This document shows positions 34,512 to 42,294 of a stretch of DNA of 64,000 nucleotides, in pieces. Both the position numbers and the translations under genes were made by a program. Within the stretch, counting starts at the first letter, position 1, and each line of letters starts with the position of its first letter. The notes under the pieces were generated by a model, which searched no databases, was not told the origin of the DNA, and saw only the letters and a program-made list of their open reading frames with translations. The DNA lies in NCBI GenBank assembly GCA_965116445.1, contig OZ220688.1, positions 3,720,001 through 3,784,000 of the forward strand, in the 5' to 3' direction. This DNA is from Multivorans sp965116445 (lineage in GTDB: Bacteria; Acidobacteriota; Thermoanaerobaculia; Multivoradales; Multivoraceae).

Positions 34512-34613
34512 CATGCCGGCCAGAACCCGGGTGGCGCGGATCCGCGCCACCCGCGAACCAGTCCGTGCGCCCGTCTGCGGGCGCACGGATGGCAGGCCGG
34601 CGCACCCAGTGGG
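34512..34613. repeat. Long three-hairpin version of the GC-palindrome repeat
   Basis: Between the ends GCATGCCGGCC and GCCGGCGCACCCAGTGG lie two extra hairpins: stem GGGTGGCGCG with loop GATC, and stem CCGTGCGCCCG with loop TCTG. The same composite occurs at 50574 and 58740 with compensated stem changes. Confidence 0.92.
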
Positions 34614-34621
34614 GTGCCCAG

Positions 34622-35137
34622 CTACCGGAAGCCGCGGCGGAGTTCGTTGCGGAACGTCTGGAAGTTCTGGTCGCCGTGCAGGCAGACGACGACGCGTTCC
34701 AGCTTCGTGCCGCCCTGGAGGTAGCGGTGAACCTCCGTCAGCAGGATGCGGGCGCAGCGGTCGACCGGGTAGCCGAAGACGCCGGTGGAGATTGCCGGGA
34801 TGGCGATCGTGCGTTGGCCGTTGCGGTCGGCTAGGGCCAGCGACGCGCGCACCGCGGCGGCCAGCTTGCGGTCCTCGTCGCCCTCGCCCATGCGCGGGCC
34901 GACGGCGTGAATCACCTGCTTCGCCTTCAGCGTGCCGGCGCCTGTCATCACCGCCGTACCGACCGGCGTGCCGCCGATGCGGTTGCACTCGTCCTGGATC
35001 GAGGTGCCGCCCTTCTCGCGGACCGCGCCGGCGACTCCCCCGCCAAGCTGCAGTTCCTCGTTCGCCGGATTGACGATCGCGTCGACCTCGAGTTCCGTGA
35101 TGTCGCCCTCGATCAACTCGAGCAACGTATCGTTCAT
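34622..35137 (-). CDS. Macro domain protein (ADP-ribose-binding or deacetylating)
   Basis: A 171-residue stand-alone macro domain of the MacroD/YmdB type, which removes ADP-ribose or O-acetyl groups from ADP-ribose derivatives. Motifs are GDITELEVDAIVNPANEEL, GGGVAGAVREKGG, GTPVGTAVMTGAG, VIHAVGP and AIPAISTGVFGYPVDRCA. I start at MNDTLLELIEGD (35137). A TAGAAT -10-like box lies about 100 bases upstream on the minus strand. No ADP-ribosyltransferase is nearby. Confidence 0.93.
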   Translation of the reverse strand: MNDTLLELIEGDITELEVDAIVNPANEELQLGGGVAGAVREKGGTSIQDECNRIGGTPVGTAVMTGAGTLKAKQVIHAVGPRMGEGDEDRKLAAAVRASLALADRNGQRTIAIPAISTGVFGYPVDRCARILLTEVHRYLQGGTKLERVVVCLHGDQNFQTFRNELRRGFR

Positions 35138-35305
35138 CCTGACGGCCACAACGTACTCCCAAAGCTGCCCGCCAAAGGGCCGCACCGGCCCCTTCGTTCC
35201 GGCAGCCCGCGAGCGTTGTTGCGTAGCTGGCCGATTCTAGCGTACTGATGAAGATCGGGTGTCGTCGCCCGGGCACTGGCCGACCGTCCCGCCCGCCGCG
35301 GCCCT

Positions 35306-36742
35306 CTAGAAGAGATCGCTGTCGCCCTTCGTGTAGAAGGCCCCGCGCAACTGCGAGAGGGCATCGCCGCACACGAAAGGCACCTGAATCGTGACCAGCG
35401 AGTCCGGCTCCGGCCGCCGGACGAAACCGAGGCTGTCCAGTTGCCTTGACCACCAGCGCGGCCGCTCGCTGAACCAGCCGACGATCGGGAGACCGGGCTC
35501 CCTGATCTCGCCGAGCAACACGCGCAGGGCAGGGAGTTCGGCCGGGTCGACCAACGCGTCGCCCCACTCCACCCGGTCGGGATGACGCGTCGACACGACC
35601 CACCCTGCAAGCCGGCCCCGCCGGTAGGCCGCGACCAGCTCGGGACCCTTCGCCGGGCAGTCGAGATAGCGCCAGCGCACGTACTCGGCGGAGCGCTCCA
35701 CGAGCAGGCCGTAACGGTCGCTCACGGCCTCGAACAGGGCATCGAACCGGGCATCGACCTCGGAGCCCTGCGTGATCCGCCGCACGTCGTAGCGGGCGTC
35801 CAGCCGGGCGCCGCCCTTGAGCTGCCTTTTCTCCTGCCGCTTGCTGCGCAAGCGCTTTCTCTCCTGCCGCTTGCTGCGCAAGCGCGTATTCGGCGGCAGT
35901 TCGCGGTAGGGAACGTCCTCGACTACCGCGGCTTCGAGAAAGCGGCAGGAGAACTTCGTGATGTTGCCGGTATTGAAACCGTAGTTGAACGCGACCAGAC
36001 CCCGGCACTGGGTGAGATAGAAGTGCCTCCCCGTCCGCGCGAGCAGGCTCGTGGGCCCGCGGCCCACGGTGCGGGCGCTGGGGCGGGTCATCGTGTCGCC
36101 CACCTGGTGGCCGTCGGCAGGGCTTGTCGGCGGCAGGCCGCGCCAGCGCACCGGATACGCACAGTACTGGCCGACGAGCTCGCCCTCCGGCGAGAAAGCG
36201 AGCGAGACCCGCGGACCGCCGCGCGGATTGCGAACGAACCTCCAGGCCCAGTGCTCCGGATCCTGGTCGACGCCGAACGTCTCACGGAACAACCCGAAAA
36301 CCGCGTGCTCGTCACCCGGACGGTAGCTCCGCACCCGGTACCCGTCGCGCCGGGCGCGCACCACTCTGAACGGCGGCGCCGCCTCGCTACCGGCGACCGG
36401 CTCCGGCAGACCGGCCCGTTCCGCCACCGGCCGGAACCCCGCCTCCAGCAGATCGAGGATCAGCCGGTCGTAGCCGGTCGGCCCGGATTCCGGAGCGCTC
36501 TCGTAGCTCCAGCCGATCACCACCTCGTCCGGCAGGTCCTCCGCCTCCGGGATCGCCTCCGAGCCGCGCACCAGGCGAAGCCCCTCCGGCTGTATCGCCG
36601 CCACGCCGCCCCGGGGCAGCACCTTCGCCATCGCCTGGTCGAGACCGCCCTCCGGCTCCGCCCCCGCACGACAACGCTCGAGACAACGATTCCAGGCCTC
36701 AACCGCCGCAGCGCCTGTGTCCGAGCCGCGGTCCGCGTTCAC
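35306..36742 (-). CDS. GNAT-family acetyltransferase-like protein in a surface-polysaccharide group
   Basis: A protein of up to 478 residues. The GNAT-like half contains RSYRPGDEHAVFGLFRETFG, ALAFSPEGELVGQYCAYPV-type strands and VGDTMTRPSARTVGRGPTSL, corresponding to the acetyl-CoA loop region. A second Cys/Trp-rich half ends GAFYTKGDSDLF. The GTG at 36742 is the most distant plausible start; an internal ATG at AMAKVLPRGG is an alternative. It lies downstream of the glycosyltransferase and permease genes on the same strand and may acylate a surface glycan. An in-frame hairpin repeat adds RLRSKRQERKRLRSKRQEKR. Confidence 0.65.
   Translation of the reverse strand: MNADRGSDTGAAAVEAWNRCLERCRAGAEPEGGLDQAMAKVLPRGGVAAIQPEGLRLVRGSEAIPEAEDLPDEVVIGWSYESAPESGPTGYDRLILDLLEAGFRPVAERAGLPEPVAGSEAAPPFRVVRARRDGYRVRSYRPGDEHAVFGLFRETFGVDQDPEHWAWRFVRNPRGGPRVSLAFSPEGELVGQYCAYPVRWRGLPPTSPADGHQVGDTMTRPSARTVGRGPTSLLARTGRHFYLTQCRGLVAFNYGFNTGNITKFSCRFLEAAVVEDVPYRELPPNTRLRSKRQERKRLRSKRQEKRQLKGGARLDARYDVRRITQGSEVDARFDALFEAVSDRYGLLVERSAEYVRWRYLDCPAKGPELVAAYRRGRLAGWVVSTRHPDRVEWGDALVDPAELPALRVLLGEIREPGLPIVGWFSERPRWWSRQLDSLGFVRRPEPDSLVTIQVPFVCGDALSQLRGAFYTKGDSDLF
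35828..35886. repeat. Two tandem 30-bp units, hairpin repeat type B
   Basis: On the minus strand two units contain CGCTTGC-GCA-GCAAGCG followed by GCAGGAGA. They match the array in the histidine kinase except for a paired C-to-G and G-to-C change in the stem. A half copy in the opposite orientation (AAGCGGCAGGAGAA) lies at 35939. Confidence 0.95.
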
Positions 36743-36766
36743 GGGCGTGATGGTACTAAGGCCAGC

Positions 36767-36822
36767 CACTGGGTGCGCCGGCCTTCTGGCCGGCTCCGGG
36801 ACTGGGCGCACCCAGTGGCTAC
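36767..36822. repeat. Inverted pair of GC-palindrome repeats
   Basis: CCACTGGGTGCGCCGGCCTT and GGGCGCACCCAGTGGC face each other around a TTCT-loop hairpin, giving a cruciform-capable unit of about 55 bases. It separates the GNAT gene from the end of the glycosyltransferase gene and supplies the last bases of the latter's stop context. Confidence 0.9.
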
Positions 36823-37964
36823 CCGACATCCCGGCACGCGCCGTCACTCGCCCGGACGTGCAACTGGGACCTCGCCCCTTCCACGACATCCTCCGGCAGC
36901 TCGAAGTCCGCCGGCACGGCGCCGCTCTCCAGACGGCACCCCGCCGCCGGGACGCCCAGGGGCAGCGGCGTGACCTCGACCCACGTCTCCCCGCCGGCAC
37001 TTCCCTCCACCGGCCCGGCCGGCAATGGCACCGGATCGGCGAAGCGCCGGGGCGCCCGTTCGACCAGCCGGAGCAGCGCCGCGAACCAGGCGCCGTACCA
37101 GTGCAGCCGAAAACGCGCCATCGACTGTTCGAACCACATCTGCGCACGAGGCTCCCGCTTCGCGCTCTGGTCGTAGGCATGAACCGCGCGCGCGGCCGGC
37201 GCCAGGACCGCCCTCGCTCCCAGCCCCCGCGCACGGACCAACCAGTCCGTCTCTTCAAAGTACAACCGGTAGCCCTCGTCGAACGGCACGGTCCGCTCCC
37301 AGTAGTCCCTTCGGACCGCCAGGAAGGCGCCGCTCAGCTCGAAGCAGGGCACCGGTGCCCGGGCCGACCAGAACGCCCGGGCGCGGCGGCGCCACCGTCG
37401 ACGGTAGAAGCGGCCCCAGACGACCGATCGCTCGGCCCAGGCCGCGTCCAGCTCCGCCGCCCGCGTACGGACCTGCTGGGGCGGCAGCATCAGCCGGCAG
37501 CCGCGGTCCCAGAACAGCCGCGGCCCGGCGATGTCCGCCTCACCGAGCGCATCGACGAGCGCCGGCAGACATCCCGGTTCCACGACGACATCCGCGTTCA
37601 TCAGCAGCAACACCTCGCCTCGCGCCTCGCGCGCGCCGAGATTGAGCCCGGCCGCGTAGCCCAGGTTCGAGGCCGGCTCGAGCACCTCGGCCTCGAGGCG
37701 CGCCCCGTCCAGCCGCTCGCCCGTCGCCGAACTCGCGCCGTTGTCCACCACGATGACGTGCATCTCGAAGCCCGAAGCCCGCGCGTCGCGGTGCAGCGCG
37801 TCGACGGCCGCCTCGAGCATCGCCGGCGTGCGGTAGTGGACGATGACCGCCGAAACCGTGCGAGCGCGAAGCCCTACTGGGTGCGCCGGCCTTCCGGCCG
37901 GCTTCCGGCGCAAAGCGCCGGCCTCCGCACCTCCCGCCACGCTAGATCTCGTCCGCGAGACCAT
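36819..37964 (-). CDS. Family 2 glycosyltransferase (rhamnosyltransferase-like)
   Basis: A 381-residue GT-A glycosyltransferase. VSAVIVHYRTPAMLEAAVDAL, VIVVDNGASSA, NLGYAAGLNLG, LLLMNADVVV and GAFLAVRRDYWERTVPFDEGY are typical of surface-polysaccharide GT2 enzymes. The first plausible start (ATG at 37964) overlaps the permease gene by 23 bases, and the first 35 residues (RRKPAGRPAHPVGLRAR) are encoded by a repeat. No later ATG, GTG or TTG lies before the Rossmann start. The C-terminal 80 residues after the GT domain are unassigned. It would add a sugar to the polymer exported by the neighbouring ABC system. Confidence 0.85.
   Translation of the reverse strand: MVSRTRSSVAGGAEAGALRRKPAGRPAHPVGLRARTVSAVIVHYRTPAMLEAAVDALHRDARASGFEMHVIVVDNGASSATGERLDGARLEAEVLEPASNLGYAAGLNLGAREARGEVLLLMNADVVVEPGCLPALVDALGEADIAGPRLFWDRGCRLMLPPQQVRTRAAELDAAWAERSVVWGRFYRRRWRRRARAFWSARAPVPCFELSGAFLAVRRDYWERTVPFDEGYRLYFEETDWLVRARGLGARAVLAPAARAVHAYDQSAKREPRAQMWFEQSMARFRLHWYGAWFAALLRLVERAPRRFADPVPLPAGPVEGSAGGETWVEVTPLPLGVPAAGCRLESGAVPADFELPEDVVEGARSQLHVRASDGACRDVG
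37876..37926. repeat. GC-palindrome repeat in the 5' end of the glycosyltransferase gene
   Basis: ACTGGGTGCGCCGGCCTTCC plus GGCCGGC, then the hairpin CCGGCGCAAAGCGCCGG. It is translated in frame at the N-terminus of the glycosyltransferase. Confidence 0.88.
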
Positions 37965-38742
37965 CCTTCAACCGGGCGAACAGCGCCCCGCCCAGGACCA
38001 CGGCCCCGGCGGTGCAGGCGAGCAGCGGAACCAGGCTGACCTGAAGCCCTCCGCCCAGGAAGGCGGCCCGGTAGAGGTAGACCAGCCCCGTCAGCGGGTT
38101 GAGCTCCAGCACCAACCGGACCGTCTCGTTGGGGGCAATGTTCACGGAGTAGATGATCGGCGTGACGTAGAACCAGGTGTTCAGGACCAAGCCGGCGGCC
38201 TGGGCGACGTCCCGGAAGTAGACGTTCGCTCCGGCCAGTCCCAGTCCAAGACCGAAGGTCAGCGCCACCTGCACAGGCAGAGCGACCAGCAACAGAGGAA
38301 GGCTGGCGACGGAAAGCTCCCCCACCACAGCCAGGACCACAATGAACGCCAGGCCGCCCACGCCGGCGTGGAGCACGGCGCCCAGCACCAGCGAAGCGAC
38401 CAGCAGTTCTCCCGGCAGCCGCATCTTCTTGACCAGGTCCGCGTTGTCCGTGATCCCCGAGGCGGAACGGCTCAGCCCTTCGTGGATGGCGAACCACGGC
38501 AGCAGCCCGCAGAACAGGAACACGGCAAAGTTGTCCGTGCGCTCTCCCTCGAGCGAGAAGCGCAGCACGAACGAGAACACGAACGTGAACAGCAGCAACT
38601 GCCACAACGGGTTGAGCAGCGACCACAGCAAGCCCAGTGCCGAGCCCGCGTAGCGCGCGCGCAGGTTGCGGACGACGAGTTCGCGCAGCAGGAACAGCGA
38701 CTGCCGGAAGCGGCGGGCGTCGGGTCTGGCGCGACTGGTCAT
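37942..38742 (-). CDS. ABC-2 type polysaccharide export permease (Wzm/TagG family)
   Basis: A 266-residue inner-membrane permease with six hydrophobic segments. RELVVRNLRARYAGSALGLLWSLLNPLWQLLLF and NTWFYVTPIIYSVN are typical of Wzm/RfbA permeases exporting O-antigen or teichoic-acid-like polymers. I start at MTSRARPDARR (38742) because the upstream 20 codons lie in repeat DNA. The ATPase partner (Wzt) is not adjacent: upstream lies only the degenerate region, so the operon may have been truncated here. Confidence 0.88.
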   Translation of the reverse strand: MTSRARPDARRFRQSLFLLRELVVRNLRARYAGSALGLLWSLLNPLWQLLLFTFVFSFVLRFSLEGERTDNFAVFLFCGLLPWFAIHEGLSRSASGITDNADLVKKMRLPGELLVASLVLGAVLHAGVGGLAFIVVLAVVGELSVASLPLLLVALPVQVALTFGLGLGLAGANVYFRDVAQAAGLVLNTWFYVTPIIYSVNIAPNETVRLVLELNPLTGLVYLYRAAFLGGGLQVSLVPLLACTAGAVVLGGALFARLKDGLADEI

Positions 38743-38769
38743 GGCGCGGAGCTGGCGCGGCGGAGTCCC

Positions 38770-38796
38770 CGGAAGCCGGCGCACCCGGTTCTCGCC
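38770..38796. repeat. Partial GC-palindrome repeat
   Basis: GGAAGCCGGCGCACCCGGTT followed by CTCGCCGG. It lies immediately next to the vestigial C-terminus of a fourth secreted paralogue. Confidence 0.75.
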
Positions 38797-38798
38797 GG

Positions 38799-38850
38799 TC
38801 AATCGACCGGGAACGGGTTCTCCGGCACGAGTTCAGCGGCCGCCGTTCGA
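38799..38850 (-). pseudogene. C-terminal vestige of a fourth member of the exported paralogue family
   Basis: Read leftward, the last codons are AAELVPENPFPVD and a TGA stop. This is nearly identical to the C-terminus of the intact gene at 41193 (AELVPENPFPPAVD); 24 bases (GAACGGGTTCTCCGGCACGA plus GTTC) are identical. Upstream codons do not resemble the family. It is therefore a 3' remnant abutting a repeat. Confidence 0.6.
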
Positions 38851-38945
38851 ATCGGGTGCGGCTCCGCGCCGCATATAGCCCAACTGCTATATCACATTCG
38901 TGCGGCTGCCGTCTCCCTCCTCACACCGGGGCTCGACGTCGTGCG

Positions 38946-39395
38946 TCAGTTCAGCACGAACCTGTCAAGTGCGGCGAAAATAGCGAGCAGCGTACCGACG
39001 GCCAACACCATGCGCCATGTCAGATCGGCGCGGAGCTTCTCGAGTGCCGTGTGCAGCTCCGCGATGTCAGCCCTCTGCCCCGCACGCAGCTCCGCGATGT
39101 CAGCCTTCAATTCCCCACGCACCTGCTCGGTGGCGGCACGCAGCTCGGCGATCTCCGCCTTTAGCTCCGTTCGCAGCTCGGCGATCTCTGCCTTTAGCTC
39201 CGTTCGCAGCTCGGCGATCTCTGCCTTCTGCGCCTCACGTTGCTCGGCGAGGTCCTCCTTGGTGGCGACCCCCTGAAAGACCGCGACGCGGATCGTCTCG
39301 GTGATGGCCTCCGCCTGGGAAGTGCCCACGCCGGCCTTCTCCAGGTTGCGGACGGCCGCGAGGGTGTCGAACGTCGCCACGCTCATCTGGTTCAT
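38946..39395 (-). CDS. DUF1640-like coiled-coil protein with a C-terminal membrane anchor
   Basis: A 149-residue protein. It starts MNQMSVATFDTLAAVRNLEKAG, continues with AEAITETIRVA, and then has a long coiled coil of repeated LRTELKAEIAE 11-mers (about 65-125) and a terminal transmembrane helix (MVLAVGTLLAIFAALDRFVLN). The organisation matches DUF1640/CCDC90-type proteins. The 33-base nucleotide repeats encoding the coil are visible at 39130-39240. Role unknown. Confidence 0.72.
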   Translation of the reverse strand: MNQMSVATFDTLAAVRNLEKAGVGTSQAEAITETIRVAVFQGVATKEDLAEQREAQKAEIAELRTELKAEIAELRTELKAEIAELRAATEQVRGELKADIAELRAGQRADIAELHTALEKLRADLTWRMVLAVGTLLAIFAALDRFVLN

Positions 39396-39423
39396 CGTAC
39401 AGGAATCTCCGCAAGCCGAGACA

Positions 39424-39487
39424 AGTGTGGCCCGCCCGAAAGCGGGCCAAAGCGCGTTGCGCGCTTCTACAGACTCAGACGGAAAAC
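39424..39487. repeat. Second repeat family, copy 1
   Basis: GTGTGGCCCGCCCGAAAGCG continues GGCCAAAGCGCGTTGCGCGC and TTCTACAGACTCAGACGGAAAA. Two hairpins are evident: GCCCGC/GCGGGC and AAGCGCG/CGCGCTT. The same arrangement recurs at 40234-40297. This copy directly follows the point where the reading frame at 39506 is cut short. Confidence 0.85.
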
Positions 39488-39505
39488 CGGCAGATTCCCC
39501 TGCTC

Positions 39506-39754
39506 TCACCAGAGCGCCAGGTCGCCTTCGACCAGACTCTCCATGAGCTTGCCCCACTGCGTGGTGAAGAGGCCCTCGGCCTTCGACGCTAGGTGTCGTT
39601 GCTCGACCTCAAGTCTCGTAACCCGCCGGTCGAGGTCACCCCTGTCCTTGTCTGGAGGCTCGCCGCCGGGAGGCTCCCGTGGGACTTCGTGAGGCCGAAT
39701 CAGCTTGCCGCTTCCGAAGTCGAACAGTCGGCCTCTCAAGCGGAGTCTCTCCAT
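39506..39754 (-). pseudogene. Truncated coiled-coil / nuclease-type gene
   Basis: An 82-codon frame with RVTRLEVEQRHLASKAEGLF and TQWGKLMESLVEGDL. This recalls the N-terminal part of DUF3782-type proteins, which continue into a PD-(D/E)XK domain; here a TGA follows LALW and the second-family repeat begins. The family comparison is from memory. The Pro-rich N-terminal half may not be native. Confidence 0.4.
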
Positions 39755-39890
39755 TCCATCAAGGGGCCGTTCAAAGCGGGTGCGGCTCTACAAGAGCACC
39801 GGTCATGGTCGCGGCGCGACCTGAGCGGCGACCGCGTCCTTGCGCGTCTCGGCGGTCCGGATCTCGCGCAGGGCCTGCTTCGCCTTCGCC

Positions 39891-40157
39891 TCAGTCTCCT
39901 CTCAGGGACTCCACCAGCTTGGTCAACTCGTCAAAACGCTGATCCACGGCGTCAAAACGCTGATCCACGGCGTCAAAACGCTGATCCACCTGCTTCTTGG
40001 TAGCCAGCTTGGCGAACTCGACCTTGAACTGGGAGTGGTTCCGCTCCACCGCCTCGCGGAGGTCTCCCAACTCCGTGTGCAGGTACTTCTCTCCGGCAGA
40101 TAGCTTCGGGGCCTTTGGGGGCTGGGCAGACCCCCACTCGGCTTGGGCAGTTGTCAC
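39891..40157 (-). CDS. Small coiled-coil protein with a 7-residue tandem repeat
   Basis: An 88-residue protein. GGAGG lies six bases before the GTG at 40157, which I prefer over the ATG six bases further upstream that touches the same ribosome site. After a Pro-rich start it forms a coiled coil ending in three tandem DQRFDAV units encoded by 21-bp repeats at 39930-39992, then ELTKLVESLRGD. It may be a regulatory stub of a larger lost gene; similar coils precede PD-(D/E)XK nucleases. Confidence 0.5.
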   Translation of the reverse strand: MTTAQAEWGSAQPPKAPKLSAGEKYLHTELGDLREAVERNHSQFKVEFAKLATKKQVDQRFDAVDQRFDAVDQRFDELTKLVESLRGD

Positions 40158-40233
40158 AGGCATCCTCCTTCCTGTTGGCCGACAAAAGGCGCGACTTTGT
40201 ATAGCACCTGTACATGCGACTGTCTACTTGGCA

Positions 40234-40297
40234 GTGTGGCCCGCCCGGAAGCGGGCAAAGCGCGTGACGCGCCTCTACAGACCAAGACGAAAACCCG
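40234..40297. repeat. Second repeat family, copy 2
   Basis: AGTGTGGCCCGCCCGGAAGC continues GGGCAAAGCGCGTGACGCGC and CTCTACAGACCAAGACGAAAAC. It has the same two hairpins as the copy at 39424 with substitutions in loops and flanks. The 230 bases around it (40158-40394) contain no gene that I can support. Confidence 0.85.
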
Positions 40298-40394
40298 CCC
40301 AGGTTCCTCGCGCCTGCCGCCGGGCCGGAGGCTGCCTGCGGTGCCGAACGGCAACCGCAGTCCGTCGGCAACGCACGCAAGGGGCCCGGGAAGC

Positions 40395-40657
40395 CTAGTT
40401 CAGTGCGTCGGAATCCACGGCCAGCTGGCCTTGATCCCGCAGGATTTTCTCGTAGTTCGCTCTGGAGATCGGGCAGCGGGCCAAGCCCAAGGCAGTCCTC
40501 AGGTTGACGTGAAGTTGTTTTGGATGTGCCCGTGTCCGGATCGCCTGTCGTGCCGGATCCCAAAGGTAGCGACGATGGTATCGCCGATCGTCACGGTCGC
40601 GTTCTGGTGGGCGCGCCCGTTGGCAATGTCGGCGCCGAGCTTCTTGGCGGTCGCCAT
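40395..40657 (-). pseudogene. Frameshifted small toxin-like gene
   Basis: From the ATG at 40657 the frame reads MATAKKLGADIANGRAHQNA, then ATFGIRHDRRSGHGHI and stops at TGA soon afterwards. A +1 shift at about 40517 gives LHVNLRTALGLARCPISRAN followed by YEKILRDQGQLAVDSDALN and TAG, which clearly continues a protein-like sequence. I interpret this as one gene with a single-base frameshift. Together with the upstream frame it looks like the second gene of a toxin-antitoxin-like pair. Confidence 0.45.
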
Positions 40658-40679
40658 CGCCGCCCTTCGATCAAGCAGT

Positions 40680-41033
40680 CTAGGTCCGGGCAATGTACGA
40701 CTGGAGCGCATGGCGCTGCTCCACCAAGTTCCGCCCCAGGTTGTCGTTCTCCGTGAGCAGGTCGAACGTGTCGAGGATGTCAGCGACGAGAGCCTGGTAA
40801 GCGTCCTGCCTATCGGTGCCGCCGATCGCTACGTTCGCCTCGCGGAACCGCGCCTCGTATTCGCCGACGTCCAGTCTCTCAATCTCAACCGGGATCGGCC
40901 GCTTGACGCGGTACTCGGCTTCCCCCAAATCCTCGACGAAGAAACGCTCAATGGTCGGAGCGGCAACGGTGGCGTCGGTTGCTTGGATGAACAACCGGCC
41001 GCGAAGACCTATCGGCAGTGCGACGTCAACCAA
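40680..41033 (-). CDS. Antitoxin-like protein, possibly 5'-damaged
   Basis: A frame of up to 117 residues ending VEIERLDVGEYEARFREANV, then DAYQALVADILDTFDLL and LGRNLVEQRHALQSYI. This C-terminal pattern is seen in small antitoxin-like partners of HicA-like toxins, from memory. The only start in this frame is a TTG at 41033, but sequence above it (EPVSVPVTYDSQ) still looks coding, while the best ATG (about 41143, MGNSEASEQQVTIVHYVRG) is in another frame. A 5' frameshift is therefore likely. Confidence 0.4.
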   Translation of the reverse strand: MVDVALPIGLRGRLFIQATDATVAAPTIERFFVEDLGEAEYRVKRPIPVEIERLDVGEYEARFREANVAIGGTDRQDAYQALVADILDTFDLLTENDNLGRNLVEQRHALQSYIART

Positions 41034-41192
41034 CTGACTGTCGTAGGTGACAGGGACCGAAACCGGCTCGCAGAAGGCCCCCGTACGTAGTGAACGATCG
41101 TCACCTGCTGCTCGCTCGCTTCAGAATTGCCCATCTTGAGACAAGGCCCCTCTAGGGCCAACCTGAGCCACCGCTTCCCTCCACGACTAGCG

Positions 41193-42233
41193 CTAGTCGA
41201 CCGCGGGTGGGAACGGGTTCTCCGGCACGAGTTCCGCGCCCGCAGCGGCCGCCGAAGCGTCCGGGCAGTTGACCGTGAATGTCGTCATGACGGTCTCGCT
41301 CGGGGGATCCGGTATGAACCCGTCGGCTTCCACCACCGTGAAGGTGATCGTCTGCGCGGCGCCACGGTCCGGGTCGTTGTTGGCGGGCAGACAGCGGTTG
41401 TCGTCGCCGGCCACTTCCACCTGCCAAGTCATAACCCCCGGCTGCCGCCCGGTTGCCTCCACACCCACGGTCTGGTTGAAGAGGATCCCCTGCACGCTGA
41501 AGTGGTGCTCGATTTTCGCCTCCCCATACACGGCACCCGTGGTGACGAAGTTCTCGCCGTACAGGGTCACCGTCACCACCTTGGTCTGTGCCCCGGCAAG
41601 AGGCCGTCTGACAGACGAGGGGCTTGCCGTCACGCGCCAGTCCTCCGGCGACCCCAGGTGGCAGTCGAACGCGCTCTCGGTCCCCACCATGCCGCTGCAA
41701 CCCTTGATCGGCCTCGTCGGCACGAGGTGCGGAATGATGCCTACCCGGCCCGTCGGCGAGTGCTTGACAAAGGTGCCGATGCCGTCTTCCGGGGTATCGA
41801 GAATCACGCCGCCCGGATCGGTGGGCTCGATCTGGTCGCCGGCCACCGCTTCCTTGGGGATGAAGGCGGAGACCGCCGAGTTGAGGTCGTCGTTGATCCA
41901 GTACCAACCGCCGGGAAGCAGATTGTCAACCTCGAGCGTGCCGCTGGTACCCGCCGCGCAGTTGAGGCGGTCCGCGGCGCTCAGGGCCTTGCGCACGATC
42001 CCGTCGCTGTCGGGCTCCACACTCGACGTGATCGTGGTGTTGCCGCAAACCACGGAGAACGTGACCTCGTCTTCGCCGTCGAAGCCGGCGGACTCACCGA
42101 CGAAGCCCCCGCTCCCCGCGAAGTAGGGGGCGACCTGACACCGCTCCTCAGGGCAGTTGAAAGTCACCGCCTGGCCCGACAAGAGCGCGGGGAGCGCACC
42201 CGAGATGACTGCTAGAGAAACGATCTTCTTCAC
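41193..42233 (-). CDS. Exported protein of the VPENPFP family, paralogue A
   Basis: A 346-residue secreted protein. The GTG at 42233 lies six bases after AGGAGG and opens the signal peptide IVSLAVISGALPALLSG. Shared family blocks are an N-terminal Cys pair plus GSGGFVG, a DGIVRKAL-type strand, GGWYWINDDLNSAVSAF, GRVGIIPHLVPTRP and the C-terminal AELVPENPFPPAVD. The middle differs from paralogues B and C. Several Cys pairs suggest a disulfide-stabilised periplasmic or surface protein. I know no named family. The stop overlaps a 16-base perfect palindrome (41186-41201). Confidence 0.75.
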   Translation of the reverse strand: MKKIVSLAVISGALPALLSGQAVTFNCPEERCQVAPYFAGSGGFVGESAGFDGEDEVTFSVVCGNTTITSSVEPDSDGIVRKALSAADRLNCAAGTSGTLEVDNLLPGGWYWINDDLNSAVSAFIPKEAVAGDQIEPTDPGGVILDTPEDGIGTFVKHSPTGRVGIIPHLVPTRPIKGCSGMVGTESAFDCHLGSPEDWRVTASPSSVRRPLAGAQTKVVTVTLYGENFVTTGAVYGEAKIEHHFSVQGILFNQTVGVEATGRQPGVMTWQVEVAGDDNRCLPANNDPDRGAAQTITFTVVEADGFIPDPPSETVMTTFTVNCPDASAAAAGAELVPENPFPPAVD

Positions 42234-42294
42234 GGCTGTCCTCCTGCTGAACTCGCAACCGATCACGCCCAACGCTGGCCGCGCGGCTGTTGCC

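Noticed and set aside
39506..39754. TGA after LALW read as selenocysteine
   Set aside because: The sequence after the TGA is the second-family repeat and soon stops again; there is no protein-like continuation.
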